Below are positions 1-7,388 of a stretch of 7,836 nucleotides of DNA, in pieces (position 1 is the first letter of the stretch; each line of letters begins with the position of its first letter). This DNA is from Rudanella sp. (GTDB taxonomy: Bacteria > Bacteroidota > Bacteroidia > Cytophagales > Spirosomataceae). The notes below the pieces were generated by a model. The model did not search any database. It was not told where the DNA came from and was given only the letters and a program-made list of their open reading frames with translations. The position numbers and the translations under genes are program-made. The stretch spans positions 1 to 7,836 of the forward strand of contig JAJAYX010000060.1 of the NCBI GenBank assembly GCA_026785985.1. The letters are read 5' to 3'.

Positions 1-1778
1 CGATCATTCAATTAGATCACGACTTTAATGAGCGGGCAATCGGGCGCAATCCTTCCCAATTTATTGAAGGCTTTAACAGCTTTTTATTATTTGAAACAAT
101 AGCCGCCAAAGCACAGTGTTTAGAGCAGAGGCTGGGTAAGAATACTTCTGAATCAGAAAGAAACCAGGCTGTCAATACCTATCGGTCTGCTTTGTCGTTG
201 GCAGACCATATCGAGAAAGTATTTGATACTGAAGAAGCGCGCTTGTTTGCACTTAAAAAAATAGTGCCTGTTCAGCAACGGGCCGTGTCGCTTCTGGTTC
301 AATTATACGAACAGACCCAGAAGGAAACTTATTTGGAAGAAGCCTTCCGGCGATGCGAGCAGAGCAAAGCGGCTGTGTTATTTATCGGGCAGAAAGAAAA
401 TGAAAGTAAGGCCAATACAGGCATTCCCGATTCGTTGTTGCAACGGGAGCGGAACCTGAAATTTACCCTCTCCCAGTTGTTTGTGCGCATTGACCGGGCC
501 ACTGAAGATGCCGAAATATCGAGATTGAGAACCGACATTCGCGATACAAAACTGGCTCTCTCCCGCATGGCCGACCAGCTTCATGACTACCCCGAATATT
601 ATCGTAAAAAATTTGGAGCCGATACGATCGACCTGAGATTTCTCCGTCGTCAGGTACTTGACCGTAAAACGGCCTTATTATCGTTTTTCCAGACGGAAGA
701 AACCACGTATACCTTTGTGTTGACCCGCAACGAGTTGCGCTTTCATCGAATACCAAATGATAGGGTTTTCCAGAAGCAGCTGACCAGTTTGGTTACGGCC
801 CTGCGATCAGCCATTCCGGGAGAAGACTATCTGGCAGAACCGCAGGCTCAGTACTTATATAGGCGACTGATTGAACCGTTGGCAAAATACCTGGCTGATA
901 AAACATCGCTCATTATTATTCCCCATAATGATCTGACACAGCTTTCGTTTGATGTACTCGAAAATGAGCAACAGCAGTATTTGCTCGAGCAGTTCGATAT
1001 TACCTATCAGTATTCAGCGTCTTTTTTGAGGCCAGAAAGCAAGCCGCTCCTAGTGCCCAATCAGATGCTGGCTGTGGCCCCCTTCAACGTAACGGGTCTG
1101 GGGAATGGCATGGGCGTGTTGCCAGCTTCGGAGCTTGAAGTAAGTGGCTTGAAAGGTATGAAATTAACCAACCAGAATGCCACCAAAACCCGTTTTCTCC
1201 AATTGGCCCGGCAGGCATCAATCATTCATCTGGCCACCCACGCCATTGCCAACAACGACAGGCCAGACCAGTCGTACATTGCCTTTGCCCCGCAACCCAA
1301 TGCGGAGAACAAGCTGTATGCACACGAGCTTCAGTATGGTATTCTGGATAAGGTTAAACTGGTTTTTTTGAGTGCCTGCGAAACGGCCAGTGGTCAACTG
1401 ATTCGGGGCGAGGGAGTTATGAGTTTATCGAGGGCCTTGTCGTATGCGGGTTGCCCAAACCTGATCACTTCTCTCTGGAAAGCCGAAGACAATGCAACGG
1501 CCTACATAAGCCGTCAGTTCTACACACATCTGGATGAGGGGAATACTGTTTCCCGTTCGTTGCAATTAGCCAAGTTAGATCTGCTACAAAACAGTCAGTA
1601 CGCCCAATTTCACGCGCCCCCCTATTGGTCGCATCTGGTGTTTGTTGGGTCTCCCCCCGAACATAAATCAACGGGTCTACTCTGGTTATTGGCGGGTATT
1701 AGCGGGGTGCTGGTTTTGATCGGCTGGAGGTTTCGCCAAAATTCGGCACAAAAAAAAATCACCGTAAGTATACAGTGA
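1..1778 (+). CDS. CHAT-domain (caspase-like) protein with TPR-type helical region and C-terminal membrane anchor; 5' end outside window
   Basis: The frame is open from the left edge (first full codon at nt 3) to TGA at 1776-1778, giving 591 in-window residues. The TTG at 192 lies inside continuous coding sequence, so the true start is upstream. Helical, TPR-like sequence covers about residues 1-190, including the stretch EEAFRRCEQSKAAVLF that typically precedes CHAT in TPR-CHAT proteins. The CHAT domain follows, to about residue 555. Its putative catalytic pair is His in HLATHA (nt 1239-1241, residue 413) and Cys in LSACETA (nt 1377-1379, residue 459), followed by RGEGVMSLSRAL and a terminal YWSHLVFVG. 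A hydrophobic segment (GLLWLLAGISGVLVLIGW, nt 1674-1727) then precedes a basic tail, suggesting a cytoplasmic tail and a periplasmic CHAT domain. A signal peptide would be expected but lies outside the window. CHAT proteins belong to the caspase/separase clan; protease activity and substrate are inferred. The gene converges on the sigma/anti-sigma pair. Confidence 0.9.
   Translation, partial: IIQLDHDFNERAIGRNPSQFIEGFNSFLLFETIAAKAQCLEQRLGKNTSESERNQAVNTYRSALSLADHIEKVFDTEEARLFALKKIVPVQQRAVSLLVQLYEQTQKETYLEEAFRRCEQSKAAVLFIGQKENESKANTGIPDSLLQRERNLKFTLSQLFVRIDRATEDAEISRLRTDIRDTKLALSRMADQLHDYPEYYRKKFGADTIDLRFLRRQVLDRKTALLSFFQTEETTYTFVLTRNELRFHRIPNDRVFQKQLTSLVTALRSAIPGEDYLAEPQAQYLYRRLIEPLAKYLADKTSLIIIPHNDLTQLSFDVLENEQQQYLLEQFDITYQYSASFLRPESKPLLVPNQMLAVAPFNVTGLGNGMGVLPASELEVSGLKGMKLTNQNATKTRFLQLARQASIIHLATHAIANNDRPDQSYIAFAPQPNAENKLYAHELQYGILDKVKLVFLSACETASGQLIRGEGVMSLSRALSYAGCPNLITSLWKAEDNATAYISRQFYTHLDEGNTVSRSLQLAKLDLLQNSQYAQFHAPPYWSHLVFVGSPPEHKSTGLLWLLAGISGVLVLIGWRFRQNSAQKKITVSIQ
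1674..1727 (+). other. Predicted C-terminal transmembrane helix of the CHAT protein
   Basis: About 18 consecutive apolar residues (GLLWLLAGISGVLVLIGW) follow the last CHAT strand and are followed by RFRQNSAQKK. The positive-inside rule places the basic tail in the cytoplasm and the CHAT domain outside the inner membrane. This is a topology inference from sequence only. Confidence 0.7.
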
Positions 1779-1822
1779 CCTTTCCTAACTACCTAACCCA
1801 TATGATAAACTCTAAAAGAACT

Positions 1823-2620
1823 TTAATTACTTTTCCACCGCAGCAGCCCCAGTTTCCATAGATCCTGATCAGTCACGTTTTGGTGATATAAGTGCCGTGG
1901 CGATTTGTTGATTTTCTCGAACAGGGGGTAGGCATCGCCAACGCGACCATCTCCCAGATAAGCCAAGGCTAAATAATAATCTGTTTCCTGTGCAAAAAGC
2001 GGTTTACTTCGTTGTTCATTGGTTTGCTGCAAGGTAACAAACCGCTCGATAGCCTCTCCATACTGCTGGAGCTGGAGGTGAGCCATACCCGTCAGAAACA
2101 AGTCGTGCGGGGTCGGCGATGTTAAACCGGCGAACCGTTGGACAATTTCAGCAAAGTTGCCTGACCGATAAAGGGCATCGGGCGAAGTAACACTTTCTTC
2201 GGCCCCACCACCCCGGTTGTTGGGCAACTGATAGGCCATGAACTTGTCACTGTAGTACGAATCGATGTTAGTCGAGCCGTATCGGTAACCTCCATAGCCG
2301 GCCAACAACAGCAATCCACTAGCGGCCACCCGTGCCCCCCAACGCAATGATTGGGTATAACGAAGTGGTCTGACTTTAGCACTATCAGGCATCTGACTTG
2401 CTGCTTCGTCCTGCTGTTTGATTTCGTCGAGGTATTGCAAATGCAGATTCCTGACCCGGCTTCGCAACGCACTCGACCGGACAGCATCACGCACAACGGT
2501 AACTCTATCGAAGAGGTTCTGTAAGTCAGTATCAGTCTGAAGGCTTTGCTCCAGGTCGATGTTCTCTTCGAGCGTCAACGCACGGTCGAGATATCGGTCA
2601 ATCTGTTCAAGCGTTTCCAT
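1823..2620 (-). CDS. Membrane-spanning TPR-like protein, putative anti-sigma factor
   Basis: 265 residues. Residues 1-45 (IDRYLDRALTLEENIDLEQSL, then a D-x-D-L-x-x-L pattern) resemble the short helical N-terminus of many Bacteroidota anti-sigma and related membrane proteins. A basic stretch (RWGAR) precedes one hydrophobic helix at about 98-112 (VAASGLLLLAGYGGY), predicting N-terminus in and C-terminus out. The outer part has TPR-like helix pairs at about 147-166, 171-200 (DLFLTGMAHLQLQQYGEAIERF) and 212-238 (TDYYLALAYLGDGRVGDAYPLFEKI). The protein has no cysteine, so it is not a zinc-binding (ZAS) anti-sigma factor. The ATG at 2620-2618 comes one base after the sigma factor TGA, implying co-transcription and probably translational coupling. 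The anti-sigma role is inferred from order, topology and the N-terminal pattern; it could instead be a structural TPR scaffold. Confidence 0.85.
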   Translation of the reverse strand: METLEQIDRYLDRALTLEENIDLEQSLQTDTDLQNLFDRVTVVRDAVRSSALRSRVRNLHLQYLDEIKQQDEAASQMPDSAKVRPLRYTQSLRWGARVAASGLLLLAGYGGYRYGSTNIDSYYSDKFMAYQLPNNRGGGAEESVTSPDALYRSGNFAEIVQRFAGLTSPTPHDLFLTGMAHLQLQQYGEAIERFVTLQQTNEQRSKPLFAQETDYYLALAYLGDGRVGDAYPLFEKINKSPRHLYHQNVTDQDLWKLGLLRWKSN

Positions 2621-2621
2621 T

Positions 2622-3245
2622 TCATTTCGCGTGCCGTAAAGCAGCTTTTACGTTGTTAAAGGCGGTTGGAGAAGATTTAACCAAATCGGTCAATTCTTTC
2701 AGGCACTTGTATTTCCTGTTTCTAACATTCTGTTCATTTTCATAACCCGTTCGTTCCACAATCTCTTTCACGGACAGGTTCTCGTAATAAAACAGTGTCA
2801 ACACCTGCTTACAACCAGTTCCCAACGACTCGAACAGATCCATAATGACTTTTTGGGCTTCTTTGTAGGTCATAAACTGTGAAATATCTTCCTCCAGCGT
2901 ATCCCGACCAATCTCAAACTCCTCATTACGCTTCATTTCGTTCTCACGCTTTCTCAATTCACTGATCCACAAGTTTTTGGTTAATGTATACAGAAATGAT
3001 TTCACACTCGATTCACCACGGAACCGTTCTTTCTGAACCATTTCAATAAACGTAACCATCACCTCCTGAATCAAATCGGCAGCATCATCCTGACTCCCAG
3101 TGTTAGTCAGGACATAGTTTTCCAACATCCGGTAATACGATTGATACACAAATCGCATCGCCCGTTCTATATCGTCGCCGGATTTAATACCGGCTAATAG
3201 GTCGGTATCTGTCAAGCTATTCAATGCCCGCTTTATGCCTGACAT
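2622..3245 (-). CDS. ECF-type RNA polymerase sigma factor (sigma-70 family)
   Basis: 207 residues, within the usual ECF range and with only the sigma-2 and sigma-4 regions. Sigma-2 spans about residues 25-100, with the core-binding stretch DDAADLIQEVMVTFIEMV (53-70) and the -10 recognition helix region SSVKSFLYTLTKNLWISELRKR (79-100). A charged linker follows (about 101-128). Sigma-4 spans about 130-188: GCKQVLTLFYYENLSVKEI, then a helix-turn-helix around VERTGYENEQNVRNRKYKCL. It should direct RNA polymerase to a dedicated promoter set. ATG at 3245-3243 is the start; no Shine-Dalgarno is seen upstream, as is usual in Bacteroidota. It is the first gene of a two-gene operon with the membrane TPR protein, the classic sigma/anti-sigma order. 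A short C-terminal extension (about 190-207) follows sigma-4. The target regulon cannot be read from the window. Confidence 0.95.
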   Translation of the reverse strand: MSGIKRALNSLTDTDLLAGIKSGDDIERAMRFVYQSYYRMLENYVLTNTGSQDDAADLIQEVMVTFIEMVQKERFRGESSVKSFLYTLTKNLWISELRKRENEMKRNEEFEIGRDTLEEDISQFMTYKEAQKVIMDLFESLGTGCKQVLTLFYYENLSVKEIVERTGYENEQNVRNRKYKCLKELTDLVKSSPTAFNNVKAALRHAK

Positions 3246-3328
3246 GTATTAGTCGTTTTGGGGGGTCAAAATGTAATCATGCATATGAAAATATTTTTCA
3301 GAAAATGCTTTACTCCTGCTTTTGATGA

Positions 3329-3340
3329 GTGGTAAACCAC
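3329..3340. promoter_or_regulatory. Short perfect dyad, possible operator upstream of the sigma factor
   Basis: GTGGT-AA-ACCAC is a perfect 5-bp inverted repeat with a 2-bp centre, about 84 bp upstream of the sigma factor start. The small centre fits a dimeric DNA-binding site better than an RNA hairpin. A dyad this short can occur by chance. Confidence 0.25.
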
Positions 3341-3427
3341 CATTTCAAAGCAAGAGTTATCGTAATTATCGGCCAATATATGACGCTATGGGGGTTTTTC
3401 ATCTTTATGGGAGTTTTGAACAGGACT

Positions 3428-3448
3428 AAAGAAAAAAAATAAAAAAAA
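3428..3448 (+). other. A-rich tract in the intergenic region
   Basis: A near-pure run of A (two 8-base A runs separated by one T, plus a shorter run before a G). It could be curved DNA or an UP-like element upstream of a dnaE promoter, or A-rich translation-enhancing sequence before the ATG at 3448. The function is not shown. Confidence 0.3.
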
Positions 3449-3501
3449 TGGCTTGCTCTGCTTTACGTCTGTTGCTAAATGGGCGTTAACATAGTTAATC
3501 T

Positions 3502-3532
3502 GTTTACTGGAAAGACTAACCGTTTAGTAAAC
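3502..3532. promoter_or_regulatory. Nested inverted repeats, possible regulator binding site
   Basis: GTTTACT (3502-3508) is matched by its exact inverse AGTAAAC (3526-3532) with 17 bases between. The right arm is itself a palindrome, GTTTAGTAAAC (3522-3532). Inside the pair sits ACTAA-CCGT-TTAGT (3515-3528), a 5-bp stem with a 4-base loop. Such a cluster 220-250 bp before dnaE could be an operator or a leader structure. It is AT-rich, so chance matches are possible. Confidence 0.3.
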
Positions 3533-3751
3533 GAGTTGCGTACGCTGTCAAATTAGTCAGATCAGGTCAAAGAAGGGGCGTAACCAATAACCTCCCGGAA
3601 GGCTAAAACTGGCTACTCACTTTTTAGTTAATGGTTCGATGATTTCGTCTATACAGGTAGGCAATACCAAAAAACTTCTCCCTGTTGATGGATAGTCATA
3701 CCACTCGACCGGGCAAAAAAGCCTATTTTTATGCCAATAAATCGTGTCCTT

Positions 3752-6700
3752 ATGCAGTTCTCGCACCTCCATTGCCATACCCAATACTCCCTGCTCGATG
3801 GGCAGGCCGATATTAAAAAGCTGATTAAGAAGGCGAAAGCCGACAATATGCCCGCTGTGGCCATCACTGACCACGGCAATATGTTTGGGGTATTTGAATT
3901 TGTGGCCGAGGCTGCCAAGCAGGGCATAAAGCCCATTGTCGGGTGCGAATTTTATGTCGTTGAAAACCATACGATCAAGCAGTTTACCAAGGAAAAGAAA
4001 GATGTTCGCTATCACCAGCTGTTGCTGGCCAAGAACCCGACCGGCTATAAAAACCTGGTGAAACTATGCTCGCTGGGCTATATGGAGGGTCTTTATGGCA
4101 AATATCCCCGCGTTACCAAAGCCTTGATCGAGCAGTATAAAGAGGGCCTGATTGCCACCACCTGTTGCATTGGTGCTATTGTGCCGAAAACTATTCTTAA
4201 AAAAGGCGAAGAAGCAGGCGAAAAAGAATTCAAATGGTGGCTCGACCGCTTTGGCGAAGACTATTACGTGGAACTGCAACGCCACGAAATTCCCGATCAG
4301 ATTAAAGCCAACGAGGTGCTGGTGAAATTCGCCGTGAAGCATAACGTGAAGATCATTGCTTCCAACGATTCGCACTATGTGGATCGCGATGATTGGGTGG
4401 CCCACGATATTTTGTTGTGTGTGAACACGGGTGAGAAACAAAGTACCCCGTCGATGAAAGAGTTCAGCGACGATGAAGTGATGCCCAAAAATACCCGGTT
4501 CGCGTTCTTCTCCGACCAGTTCTATTTTAAGAACACGCAGGAGATGACAACGGTTTTCAAAGACTTGCCACAAGCCATTGACAACACCAACGAAATTGTG
4601 GACAAAGTGGAAACGCTGAAGCTCAAGCGCGACATTATGCTGCCCAATTTTCCGATTCCGAAGGAGTTCCAGATTCATGCGACCGGGGTGGCGGGCCATG
4701 ATGTAGCCAACCAGTGGGAATACCTGAAACACCTGACCTATGAGGGGGCCCGTAAACGCTACGGAGAAATTGAAAGTCATGTGCAGGAGCGGCTTGACTT
4801 TGAGTTATTTACAGTAAAAACAATGGGATTTGCCGGCTACTTCCTGATCGTGGCCGACTTTATTCAGGCCGGGCGAGATTTGGGTGTGATGGTGGGGCCG
4901 GGGCGGGGTTCAGCGGCTGGTTCGGCAGTGGCCTATTGCATCGGTATCACCAACATCGACCCCATTAAATACGACCTTCTATTTGAGCGATTCCTGAACC
5001 CCGACCGGAAGTCGATGCCCGATATTGACACGGACTTCGACGACGAGGGCCGCCAAAAGGTGATCGATTATGTGGTGCAGAAATATGGCAAACAGCAGGT
5101 AGCGGCCATTGTTACGTATGGTACGATGGCGGCCAAATCGGCGATCAAAGACGTGTCGCGGGTGATGGATTTGCCGCTTAACGATGCCAACGCGCTGGCC
5201 AAACTCGTGCCCGACAAGCCAACCTACAACATGACCCTCAAACGAATTTTCGAAGATCCGATTGATGGGGTAGGGGGGCTGGCGAACCTGATTCAGCCCG
5301 AAGAGGTGGAAAATGTGAAGCGGATGCGTGCTCTCGAAGCAGGCGACCAATCGGTGGGGCGGGCTATGAAACTGATCGACACCGGGAAGGTGCAGAACGT
5401 GCTGCAACAGGCACGTCGGCTGGAAGGAACGGTACGGAACACGGGCGTTCACGCTGCGGGGATTATTATTGCGCCGAGCGATTTGTCGGATATTGTTCCG
5501 GTATCCACATCCAAAGAAACCCACCTGATTATCACCCAGTATGAGGGCAAAGTGATCGAGGATGCGGGCGTTATCAAGATGGACTTTTTGGGGTTGCGCA
5601 ACCTCACGATCATTAAGGAATGCCTGCGGTTGGTGAAGCAGAACTACGACATCACCATCGACATCGACGCGGTTCCGCTGGATGATCCCAAACCGTATGA
5701 ACTGTTTCAGCGGGGGGAAACAAACGCGATTTTCCAGTTTGAATCCGACGGCATGAAGAAGTACATGAAGGATCTGAAACCTGACCGTTTCGGCGATCTC
5801 ATTGCGATGAACGCCCTCTACCGGCCCGGCCCCATTCAGTATATTCCGACCTTTATTAACCGAAAGCACGGTCGCGAAGAGGTGAAATATGACCTCCCCG
5901 AAATGGAGGAATACCTGGCCGATACGTTCGGTATAACCGTCTATCAGGAGCAGTTGATGTTGTTGTCGCAGAAGCTTGGCAACTTCACCAAGGGCGATGC
6001 CGACGTGTTGCGGAAGGCGATGGGCAAGAAAGACCGGGCCACGCTCGACAAGATGAAGGGTAAGTTCATGGACGGTTGCAAAGCCAACAACCTGAACCCC
6101 AAAATTTGCGAGAAAGTCTGGACTGACTGGGAAGCCTTCGCGAGTTACGCTTTTAACAAGTCGCACTCGACCTGTTATGCATTTGTTGCTTACCAGACAG
6201 CCTATCTAAAGACCTATTACCCAGCCGAATACATGGCGGCTGTATTAACGTCCTGCCTCGGCAACATCGACAAAATCACGTTCTTTTTGGGTGAGTGCAA
6301 AGCTCTCGGCATTCCCGTGCTTGGCCCCGATGTGAACGAGTCAGAGCGGGTGTTTGGCGTAAACAAAAAGGGGGAGATTCGTTTTGGATTGGCCGGGATC
6401 AAAGGGGCGGGCGATGCGGCTGTGGAAGCCCTGATAGAAGAGCGAACACTGGGAGGGCCCTACAAAGATATTTTTGAGTTTGCGATCCGGGTGAACCTGC
6501 GCACGGTGAATAAGAAAACGCTTGAGTCGCTGGCTTATGCAGGAGCTTTCGATGCGCTGGATGAGTATCACAGGGCGCAATATTTTGAAACCCCGGTTGG
6601 CGAAACGGGTGTGTTTCTGGAACGGATTGTCCGCTATGCTACCAACTACCACACCGAGAAAGCGGCTGCTCAACAATCGTTGTTTGGCGGGTCGAATGGG

Positions 6701-7384
6701 GGAGAGCCTATGTTGGCGCGACCCAGAGCACCCATTGTACCGGAGTGGAATCAGATTCAGAAACTGAAATTCGAGAAAGACGTAGTAGGTTTCTATATCA
6801 CCGGCCATCCGCTTGATGATTTTCGGCTGGAGATGGATGCCTTTTGCAATTGCTCGCTCACCAAAGTTTTTGAGACTAAACAACCCGAAATCAAGATTGG
6901 CGGCATCGTGTCGATGGCCGAAAATCGGGTGGCCAAAAACGGCAACCCCTGGATGAAATTCGTGCTGGAAGATTATGAAGGCTCAATGGAAATCGCCCTG
7001 TTCGGGGAAGATTATATCCGCATGAATCAGTACATTGAAGTGGGCCGGTTTCTGCACGTAACGGGCAAAACCCAAAACAAATGGAGTTCGGCTGATCTGG
7101 AATTCAAGGCTACCAACATCCGCCTGTTAAATGAGTTACGCGACAAACTTTGCAAGGAAGTAAAGGTGTCATTAGCCCTGCAATCGGTTAATGCTCAGAT
7201 GATTGCTAAAATAAACGAATTGGTGGCCTCGCACCCCGGTAACTGCACCTTCATTCTCAACGTATCGGACCCCGACGAGCGGATCGAGGTCAGCCTGCTT
7301 TCACGAACGGTGAAAGTGAACCCGGCCAACACACTTATTCGGGGGTTGGAGCTGTTGGATGGGGTTGCGTGTAAGGTGGCCTGA
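3752..7384 (+). CDS. dnaE: DNA polymerase III subunit alpha
   Basis: Catalytic subunit of the replicative DNA polymerase, 1210 residues from this start and complete (E. coli DnaE is 1160). The PHP domain comes first: HLHCH (H7, H9), D16, TDHG (H41), GCEFY (E66), H73, YHQLLLAKN (H88) and NDSH (D206, H208). The polymerase core follows: GPGRGS at 382-387, catalytic aspartates D424 and D426 in PDIDTDF, and the third at D611 in KMDFLGLRNLT. Further on are a helix-hairpin-helix near 877-898 (RFGLAGIKGAG), the beta-clamp motif QQSLF (974-978), the conserved YITGHPLDDF segment (about 1015-1024) and an OB fold (about 1047-1112). ATG at 3752 is preferred because family members begin a few residues before HLHCH; ATG at 3731 would add seven residues (MPINRVL). 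Neither has a Shine-Dalgarno. It appears to be transcribed alone, divergent from the sigma operon. Confidence 0.98.
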   Translation: MQFSHLHCHTQYSLLDGQADIKKLIKKAKADNMPAVAITDHGNMFGVFEFVAEAAKQGIKPIVGCEFYVVENHTIKQFTKEKKDVRYHQLLLAKNPTGYKNLVKLCSLGYMEGLYGKYPRVTKALIEQYKEGLIATTCCIGAIVPKTILKKGEEAGEKEFKWWLDRFGEDYYVELQRHEIPDQIKANEVLVKFAVKHNVKIIASNDSHYVDRDDWVAHDILLCVNTGEKQSTPSMKEFSDDEVMPKNTRFAFFSDQFYFKNTQEMTTVFKDLPQAIDNTNEIVDKVETLKLKRDIMLPNFPIPKEFQIHATGVAGHDVANQWEYLKHLTYEGARKRYGEIESHVQERLDFELFTVKTMGFAGYFLIVADFIQAGRDLGVMVGPGRGSAAGSAVAYCIGITNIDPIKYDLLFERFLNPDRKSMPDIDTDFDDEGRQKVIDYVVQKYGKQQVAAIVTYGTMAAKSAIKDVSRVMDLPLNDANALAKLVPDKPTYNMTLKRIFEDPIDGVGGLANLIQPEEVENVKRMRALEAGDQSVGRAMKLIDTGKVQNVLQQARRLEGTVRNTGVHAAGIIIAPSDLSDIVPVSTSKETHLIITQYEGKVIEDAGVIKMDFLGLRNLTIIKECLRLVKQNYDITIDIDAVPLDDPKPYELFQRGETNAIFQFESDGMKKYMKDLKPDRFGDLIAMNALYRPGPIQYIPTFINRKHGREEVKYDLPEMEEYLADTFGITVYQEQLMLLSQKLGNFTKGDADVLRKAMGKKDRATLDKMKGKFMDGCKANNLNPKICEKVWTDWEAFASYAFNKSHSTCYAFVAYQTAYLKTYYPAEYMAAVLTSCLGNIDKITFFLGECKALGIPVLGPDVNESERVFGVNKKGEIRFGLAGIKGAGDAAVEALIEERTLGGPYKDIFEFAIRVNLRTVNKKTLESLAYAGAFDALDEYHRAQYFETPVGETGVFLERIVRYATNYHTEKAAAQQSLFGGSNGGEPMLARPRAPIVPEWNQIQKLKFEKDVVGFYITGHPLDDFRLEMDAFCNCSLTKVFETKQPEIKIGGIVSMAENRVAKNGNPWMKFVLEDYEGSMEIALFGEDYIRMNQYIEVGRFLHVTGKTQNKWSSADLEFKATNIRLLNELRDKLCKEVKVSLALQSVNAQMIAKINELVASHPGNCTFILNVSDPDERIEVSLLSRTVKVNPANTLIRGLELLDGVACKVA

Positions 7385-7388
7385 TGAA

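Larger units (their letters stand above)
3246..3751. other. Divergent intergenic region between the sigma factor operon and dnaE
   Basis: About 500 bp with no convincing gene or structural RNA. It should hold the promoters of both flanking transcripts. On the minus strand, TACATTTTG (nt 3275-3267) is one base off the Bacteroidota -7 consensus TAnnTTTG, about 22 nt before the sigma start, but no well-spaced -33 TTTG partner is seen. On the plus strand, TATTTTTA (3724-3731) is a poor -7 match just before the preferred dnaE start, also without a -33 partner. Other contents are an A-rich tract (3428-3448), dyads at 3329-3340 and 3502-3532, a direct repeat GTTAA-N4-GTTAA (3485-3498) and a GCGTACGC palindrome (3538-3545). 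Confidence 0.6.

Noticed and set aside
192..194. TTG at 192 as the start of the CHAT gene
   Set aside because: The frame is open to the window edge with protein-like sequence upstream, so the gene begins outside the window.
1779..1822. Terminator between the CHAT gene and the regulator gene
   Set aside because: The 44-bp convergent gap is AT-rich, with at best a 5-bp AAAAG/CTTTT pairing and no GC stem followed by a T-run.
3448..3489. 13-codon open frame (MACSALRLLLNGR) right after the A-rich tract
   Set aside because: The A-rich lead-in suits Bacteroidota translation starts, but a frame this short occurs easily by chance and has no attenuator-like residue run or paired hairpins.
3617..4015. 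132-codon minus-strand open frame across the dnaE start
   Set aside because: Most of it is antisense to conserved PHP codons, and the part in the intergenic region shows no recognisable motif.
4064..4780. 238-codon minus-strand open frame inside dnaE
   Set aside because: Antisense shadow of the PHP region, with no domain and no signal of its own.
4979..6166. 395-codon open frame on the minus strand inside dnaE
   Set aside because: It is antisense to the conserved polymerase core, its product is low-complexity in H, R, V and F with no recognisable domain, and long antisense frames are a normal by-product of codon bias.
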